Under the pieces are notes generated by a model. It was not told the DNA's origin. It was given only the letters and a program-made list of their open reading frames with translations, and searched no databases. From the NCBI RefSeq assembly GCF_001522545.3, contig NC_031768.1, positions 442,051 through 506,050 on the forward strand: a stretch of 64,000 nucleotides of DNA, written 5' to 3'. How positions within the stretch are numbered: position 1 is the first letter of the stretch; the number at the start of each line of letters is the position of its first letter. The stretch is from Parus major. Its lineage: Eukaryota > Chordata > Aves > Passeriformes > Paridae. This document shows positions 58,887 to 64,000 of the stretch, one piece after another. The position numbers and the translations under genes were made by a program.

Positions 58887-61800
58887 GTGAGTGACCCCCG
58901 GGCCGCGAGCCACCCCCGGGCCATAGGGACCCCCCGGGCCATGAGTGACCCCCGGGCCGCGAGCGACCCCAGGGGCCCGCTGCCGCGGGGAACGGCCCAG
59001 AAAGCGTCAGCCCGGCTGCTTCGGAGAGCGAGGGAAAGCGGAGGCTGGGGCGGAGAGGGATTCGACGCTGGCGGGCTCTGCTGTCCCCTCCCCTCGAAGC
59101 CTTCCTGGCGCTGCCCGGCCCCGCCATCCCGCGCCGGGGGGCCCGTGCGTTTCTCGGGATGCGATCGATGTTGGTCGGAAGCGACAGCGCCGTGTCATTG
59201 TCCCAGCAGGTCCAGGGCACCGGCGGCAGCAGCGCCGTCAGCAAGTGCTCGGCGGCAGCGCGGGGCTATATCCAGGACCGGTTCCTGCGGCTGCTGGCGG
59301 GGCGGCGGCGGCGGCGAGCGCCGCTTATCCACCGGTGAGGAGCGAGCGCTTGGCAGGACCTTCAGCTGCTCCCGTGGCTGGGCCCCTGTGCCCGCGGGGC
59401 ACGGCAGGGCATCTCGGCCTCTCGGACTGGGAAGGCCAGGAGTGACAGCACAGAGGGAGGAATGGCTTTAAGCCGAAAGAGAGTCGGTTTAGGTTACACA
59501 TCAGGAAGGAGATCTTCCCTGTGGGGGTGGCGAGGCCCTGGCTCTCGGGTTGCCCAGAGAAGTTGTGACTGCTTCATCCCTGGAAGTGTCCAAGGCCGGG
59601 TCAGATGGGACTCGAAGCAGTCTGGTCTAGTGGAAGGTGGGTGTCCTTGCCCATGGCAGAAGGGTGGAACGAGAGCAGCTAAAGGTCCCTTCCACCACGA
59701 GCCCCCATGCTTGGAGCTGTCAGTTGGGCAAGGCATTTTAGGCAAAGTACACAGAGTGGAAGAGTGGCAGCGTGCAGTGCACTGTCTCACAGTCGTGTAA
59801 CCTTGTTAGACTATTAGTATAAAGTTACATGGCTTCTGGACCAAAACTGAATGCTTTGTCCTGAGCAAAGTACATCAGACTGGTTCCTAACACCAGTGTT
59901 CAATGCTGCTGAAAACTTTGTAATATTTTAAAACATACTGATAATGTAATAACATCAATAGTTTTCTCAGTAATTCCCCAGTGTGTTACAATTCCTGTAA
60001 GATATTTGGTGGCTCTGGGAAGCATTATCTTTTGAGTCAGTGGTATCTGACCAGGAGGTCTTCTCCAGAGCTTTGTAAGGCACAAGAATATTTTAATGTA
60101 TGTTTGCAGAGGGCTCTAGGCTGATGACATTGTGGAATTTACATAATTTGAGGTGAGTAGTTTAATGCAATCCAAATTACTGAATAGCCAAAGGAGTTAA
60201 GTTCAAGGGAAAGAAAATCAAAAGAGGTGGTCAAGCAGCAGCTTGCAGGCCTATGAAGATGGGTGTGGATCATCAAGAAACCTGCATTGACTTGTCACAC
60301 AGCATTGGCATGCCAAGCTGAATTCACAGGAGGGGGTCAGTATTGCATTTATCAACAATTTTGGGACGTCTTAGACTGTGTGGTCCCTGTTAGGTATGAA
60401 GATGATAACGTGCTTGTTAAAGTGGTGATAAGGGCTGGAATATAGCCAGGTGGATATAGGATGAAATTAAAAGAGAATGACAGGAAACTTCAGTCCATGC
60501 CAGACTAGGGAAATGGTAAATACTTTCCAGGAGTTAGTCTGACTTAGTTCTGTTTATTCAAAAACCAGAGAACAGAATTCCTCTCCTGACTTTGCTTTTC
60601 CTCCCTTTTTTGTTGCCTTCTCACTACATTAGCAGACACTCACTCATTTTGTCGTTATGGCATATGGTTTGGGGCAGGAACTCGGGTATCAGCCATCTGC
60701 ATTGCTAGGGAGCATCCTCACTGTCTAGATTCATACATTTTCATTCAGCAAATATTTACTTATGCAAAACAGAACAGGTCCAGCTGGGATATCTGCATGT
60801 TTTTTCTGGGTTATTCATTGTCTTGATGGTTAATACGCACACATTGCAGGAGATCTGTATTTATTACCAAGCTCTAGGGATGACAGTACAGTGCACCTCC
60901 CAGTGCAGGTCTGTAAACAGGGAATTACTGGGTAAAAGCTCAGAGAAAAAAAAAAAATCTTTATTTTTTTAAAATTGCAGTTTCCAGTGCTGGAGAAATC
61001 GGGTTCCTGGACAGTGATTACAACTGAATTTTTTTCTACAGGGGTTATTACATCCGTGCCCGTGCTGTAGATCACTGTGTTCATGACTTCCTGCTGAAGA
61101 CACAAAGCTTACCCAGGACACAGGTACATTTTCTCTGGGGCTTCTGGCATCTCTAAATGTGTGTAAAGTCTTTCTGGCATCTGGCAGAACTCGTTAGTGC
61201 ATTTGTTGGGATCCACTCCCAGCAGGGCACAGAAATCTGTCTGTCAGTACTGTGGCTGTCCATGTGTCACTTTGGCAGAAGTATCTGGGAGCAGGCAATA
61301 TCCACACAAAATTATTCTTCCTCTTGCAGAAGGTTGCCTGATTTGTCACTCTACAGATGATATTTAATATTTTTCACACCTAGATGCTCAAGATGCTGCT
61401 AGAGTTGAGTATAAGTTTTTCTCTTGAGTATAAGTTTTTCTCTTGAGTATAACTTTTTCTGATACTTTCTCTGCAGATCCTATCTTTAGGTGCTGGCTTT
61501 GATTCCTTATACTTCCGTTTGAAGGACATAGGTCTTCTGCATCACACTGTGGTATATGAGGTAGATTTCCCAAATGTGGCACGCCAAAAAGCTGCTCTGA
61601 TCAAAGGAATGAAAGAGTTGTCAGCACTGGTGGGAGACACTGGAGGGGAAGGATTAGGTATGGCATTCATGAAAGATATTTTTTTTTGTACAAAATGTTT
61701 AGAAGAAGTAAGCATAGCTTCAGCCTTCAAAAAACAAAAGATTATGGTAGGGGAACTATGTAATTTTAGATGAAAAGGATGTTCATTTCATGAAAAATGT

Positions 61801-64000
61801 TGAAACAAATAATTTGTAAGTATTGGGAGATAACAAGAAGCCAGGATGGATTTGTCAGGAGCTGATTGTATCAAACCAAGGTCAGGTTTTTTCTGTTGCA
61901 ATTTCTGAAAGGGTGTGTCCAACTTGGAGCATACTGGTCCAAAAACAGTGGCAAACTGTAGTGTGTCCAGTGGAAGGTGATGAGGATGATGAAGTGATGG
62001 AGCAGATGATGTAGAAGGTGAGGCTGAGAGAACTGGGTTTGTTCAGCTGTATGGGGAGGAGTTTGGGAGGGAGGTGAGTCTTACAGCACTCTTCAGCTTA
62101 CCTATTGAGAGAGGTTAGAAAAGACAGCACATTTTTCTTGAAGGCAAAAGGAAATAGTCAAGGGACAGTTGAAAGTTGCAAAAAAAAGGAAATTCCAGTG
62201 GTGTATAATGAAAATGTTGGGGGGAGATTGCTCCACATGAGTAGTTAAAAATGGGAACAGATTGCCTAGAAAAAAATGGTAGTAGAAAGGTGATGGAATC
62301 TGCAGCCTTGGAGATAGGTCTTGACAGGACAAAGCTTTGAGCAACATGACACAGATAATTGCCATGAGGAAGTATGACTTTTAAATGTCCCTTTCACCCT
62401 AAATGATACAATGACTTATGGGCTTGATGAATAAGAGAGAATATTTGACTCTTAGGTGTCTTGACAGTAATAAAACATTAGTTGTTATGTCTCCTGATTT
62501 TTTTTGCCCTCCAGGGCAGGAGAAAATGAGTCTTGTGAAACTACTGCAGAATATTGTACCAAGTGCTAAGGAGCAGAAGGAGGAGTGTAAACTATGTGGA
62601 TCACTAGAGGTTTCTCCTGCAGCTGTTTTCCTTCAGGATTTCCAGTAATGCTCTAGATGATGTGCTATAGAAGATGAAATGTCATAAACCTGCAGGAAAC
62701 GTGGGGACTTGCAATAACATGAATGAGAGTAGGAGGTGGACAAAGTACACAAATGGTCTGCAAAACATGGAATGAAATGCAGTAGGGATATATGTAAGCC
62801 ACTGCATTTAGGTGATATTAATCAATTTAAATAAAGATGGAACATAGCTATAGAGTGTGAGTTCCTGACTCCCAGGTCTTAGTGAGTAGCTCTTCCATGA
62901 GCTTATTCATTTTCTTCCTGAATCCATTCAGATTTTTAATACTGGTGGAATCCTGCAGCAAGGATCTCTGTCCATACCAAGAATCTTCAGGTAGTTAAAG
63001 GAAGTTGCCAGATAGTTGGAAATACACTTTTCTCTGTGTGCAGAGGTCAGCAAAGGATGGGTGGATGGACAAGTTAGAAGAAATTAGAAAGGAACACTCT
63101 GATGGATGTCTGAAGAAGGCCATTTTGCCTCTGGAAGTGTATGCCTTTGAGAACGGTGTAGGTTAACTGTCCTCAGGACAGATACAGCTGTTGGGTTGCA
63201 GAGACAGAGTAGGTGATTTCTAAAGATAATTTACAGATTGCATTGTTAATGATGTGGTTTTGACTGAAAAGGTCAACAGGCCATAACTTACCATATTCTG
63301 ATGGGGTACAGAGGTATGCTAATGCTTGCAGATCATAAACTGGAACTTATTTCTGAGGATGGTGATCTGTGAGTCAGGTCCTGGTGTTTGCCAAGAGCTA
63401 GCTTGTGCTAGCTAGTTTTGGGACTCAATGCCATTATACAGAAAGGAAATCTGTTTAACAAACAAACCAACCAGGAAACCTGAGAATGATTTTCTGATTG
63501 TGAGGGAAACCACTGTAATTCTATCAAAGCAATGGTGCTTTCTTAGCCTAAAGTGAAAGATGTATAAATGAGAGCCCTTTAGCTTTGATTTTGAATTACA
63601 GTGGTTCTATAAAATTCTCTTAAAGTACATATAATAAAGCTTTGTTGTTATAGTAAGTGTAATAATTCTGAGAAATCTGTAGATGAAATTTGCATTAGGA
63701 ATAATGGAGTTTTAGACCTGCAGTTAATGGATCACATGGCACTATCTCTGCATGGGTCATGTAGTGATGGGGATTTTCTTGTATGTGTTCCAGAGAAATA
63801 TAGTTAATGAACATAGACTTGTGAGTGATTGCCTTTGGGTCTGATTTTCATGTTTGTCTCTTTTGGTCTCAGTATTGCAGCAGCACCGTAGTGAGGTTGT
63901 ATCATTTTTGTCTCCCAGGAGCCATTACCTTTTCCGCAGTGGATTATAAATTACTGGGAGTGGATTTATCAGAGCTGTCTGAGCTGGAGAGAACCCTGGA
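58860..64000 (+). CDS. LCMT2: LCMT2/TYW4, tRNA wybutosine-synthesising protein 4 (5' part, 5 exons)
   Basis: LCMT2 is the SAM-dependent enzyme that methylates and methoxycarbonylates the side chain in the last steps of wybutosine formation at G37 of tRNA-Phe. Exons: 58860-58886, 59210-59334, 61042-61123, 61477-61657, 63919 to beyond the edge; all junctions are GT-AG with matching phases. The product reads MMGRGRPGA, then [13 protein letters not shown] and [23 protein letters not shown], the SAM-binding motif [29 protein letters not shown], and [13 protein letters not shown]. The [16 protein letters not shown] block distinguishes it from the leucine carboxyl methyltransferase LCMT1. The rest of the methyltransferase domain and the kelch-like C-terminal half lie right of the window. 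Confidence 0.92.
59210..59334 (+). CDS. LCMT2: LCMT2 exon 2
   Basis: 125 nt, phase 0 in and phase 2 out, after acceptor tgtcccagcag. It encodes [30 protein letters not shown] and a run of five arginines before APLIH. The donor is gtgagg. Confidence 0.9.
59335..61041 (+). other. LCMT2: LCMT2 intron 2
   Basis: 1.7 kb intron with a CR1 copy near its start; the rest shows nothing recognisable. Confidence 0.85.
59455..59715 (+). mobile_element. CR1 3' end in LCMT2 intron 2
   Basis: Contains catcaggaaggagatcttcc, gcccagagaagttgtgactg, ccctggaagtgtccaaggcc and ctaaaggtcccttccaccac, in the sense of the gene. Confidence 0.87.
61042..61123 (+). CDS. LCMT2: LCMT2 exon 3
   Basis: 82 nt, completing the Arg codon split from exon 2, then [18 protein letters not shown] to PRTQ. 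The acceptor is tttttctacag and the donor gtacat, phase 0 out. Confidence 0.92.
61477..61657 (+). CDS. LCMT2: LCMT2 exon 4 (SAM-binding motif)
   Basis: 181 nt with acceptor tttctctgcag and donor gtatgg, phase 1 out. It carries the SAM-binding LGAGFDS and the acidic VYEVDFP that follows it in the family. Confidence 0.95.
61658..63918 (+). other. LCMT2: LCMT2 intron 4
   Basis: 2.26 kb intron with a degraded CR1-like 3' region at about 61930-62420 (gagaactgggtttgttcagc, then aacagattgcctaga) and the phase-compatible open segment at 62515-62648. Nothing else recognised. Confidence 0.75.
63919..64000 (+). CDS. LCMT2: LCMT2 exon 5 (cut by window edge)
   Basis: Acceptor ttgtctcccag at phase 1. It reads [20 protein letters not shown] and continues, matching the family segment after the SAM motif. 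Downstream exons are outside the window. Confidence 0.9.

Larger units (their letters stand above)
58480..59340. promoter_or_regulatory. LCMT2: CpG island with the LCMT2 promoter
   Basis: GC- and CpG-rich block around the first two LCMT2 exons. It holds an Sp1-type ggggcgggcc (about 58777) and an ETS-type cttccggt (about 58837) about 20 bp before the start codon, typical of TATA-less housekeeping promoters. It could be bidirectional, serving the minus-strand gene to the left. Confidence 0.7.

Noticed and set aside
58373..59471. Long frames on both strands in the CpG island
   Set aside because: GC-rich DNA has few stops, the repeats (GTGHWPS) come from the minisatellite, and no known domain is seen.
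1..64000. CRISPR arrays, operons, prophages, bacterial mobile elements
   Set aside because: The window is vertebrate nuclear DNA, and the tandem repeats seen lack the alternating repeat-spacer layout.

Overview
This window looks like nuclear DNA of a bird, most likely a passerine. It carries many CR1 LINE copies of the avian type, ERV-like LTR sequence, and a SINE whose 5' half is tRNA-Ile and whose 3' half is CR1-like, a design known from passerines. Two recognisable vertebrate genes lie at the ends. The rest is introns and intergenic DNA, with two assembly gaps (34306-35040 and 43794-44583).

Left half, minus strand: the 5' two thirds of DCHS1 (dachsous cadherin-related 1). The start codon is at 30431. 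Fourteen coding exons run leftwards to 883, all with GT-AG introns and matching phases. They encode about 2,087 residues: a signal peptide, 19 complete cadherin repeats and part of the 20th. The remaining exons lie beyond the left edge. A 13.4 kb intron (15320-28679) holds several CR1 relics. A GC-rich island at about 33.9-35.2 kb, broken by a gap, is the likely promoter and non-coding first exon.

Middle, 35-56 kb: gene-poor DNA. It holds CR1 copies in both orientations, a tRNA-Ile SINE nested inside a CR1, microsatellites, and a stretch at 50.75-53.83 kb of LTR-like and tandemly duplicated sequence. At 56.0-56.9 kb on the minus strand I see a probable last exon of an unidentified gene: good acceptor, open frame, stop, then a 3' UTR with AATAAA. 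A possible 23-nt exon with an ATG lies just upstream.

Right end, plus strand: the 5' part of LCMT2 (TYW4, wybutosine synthesis on tRNA-Phe), starting in a CpG island at 58.5-59.3 kb. Five coding exons are visible, the last cut by the window edge. The human gene is described as intronless, so this intron-bearing copy next to DCHS1 is the most informative observation here. DCHS1 (planar polarity at the cell surface) and LCMT2 (tRNA modification) have no evident functional link and are simply neighbours.

All repeat and orthology calls are from reading and remembered family features. No search was run.
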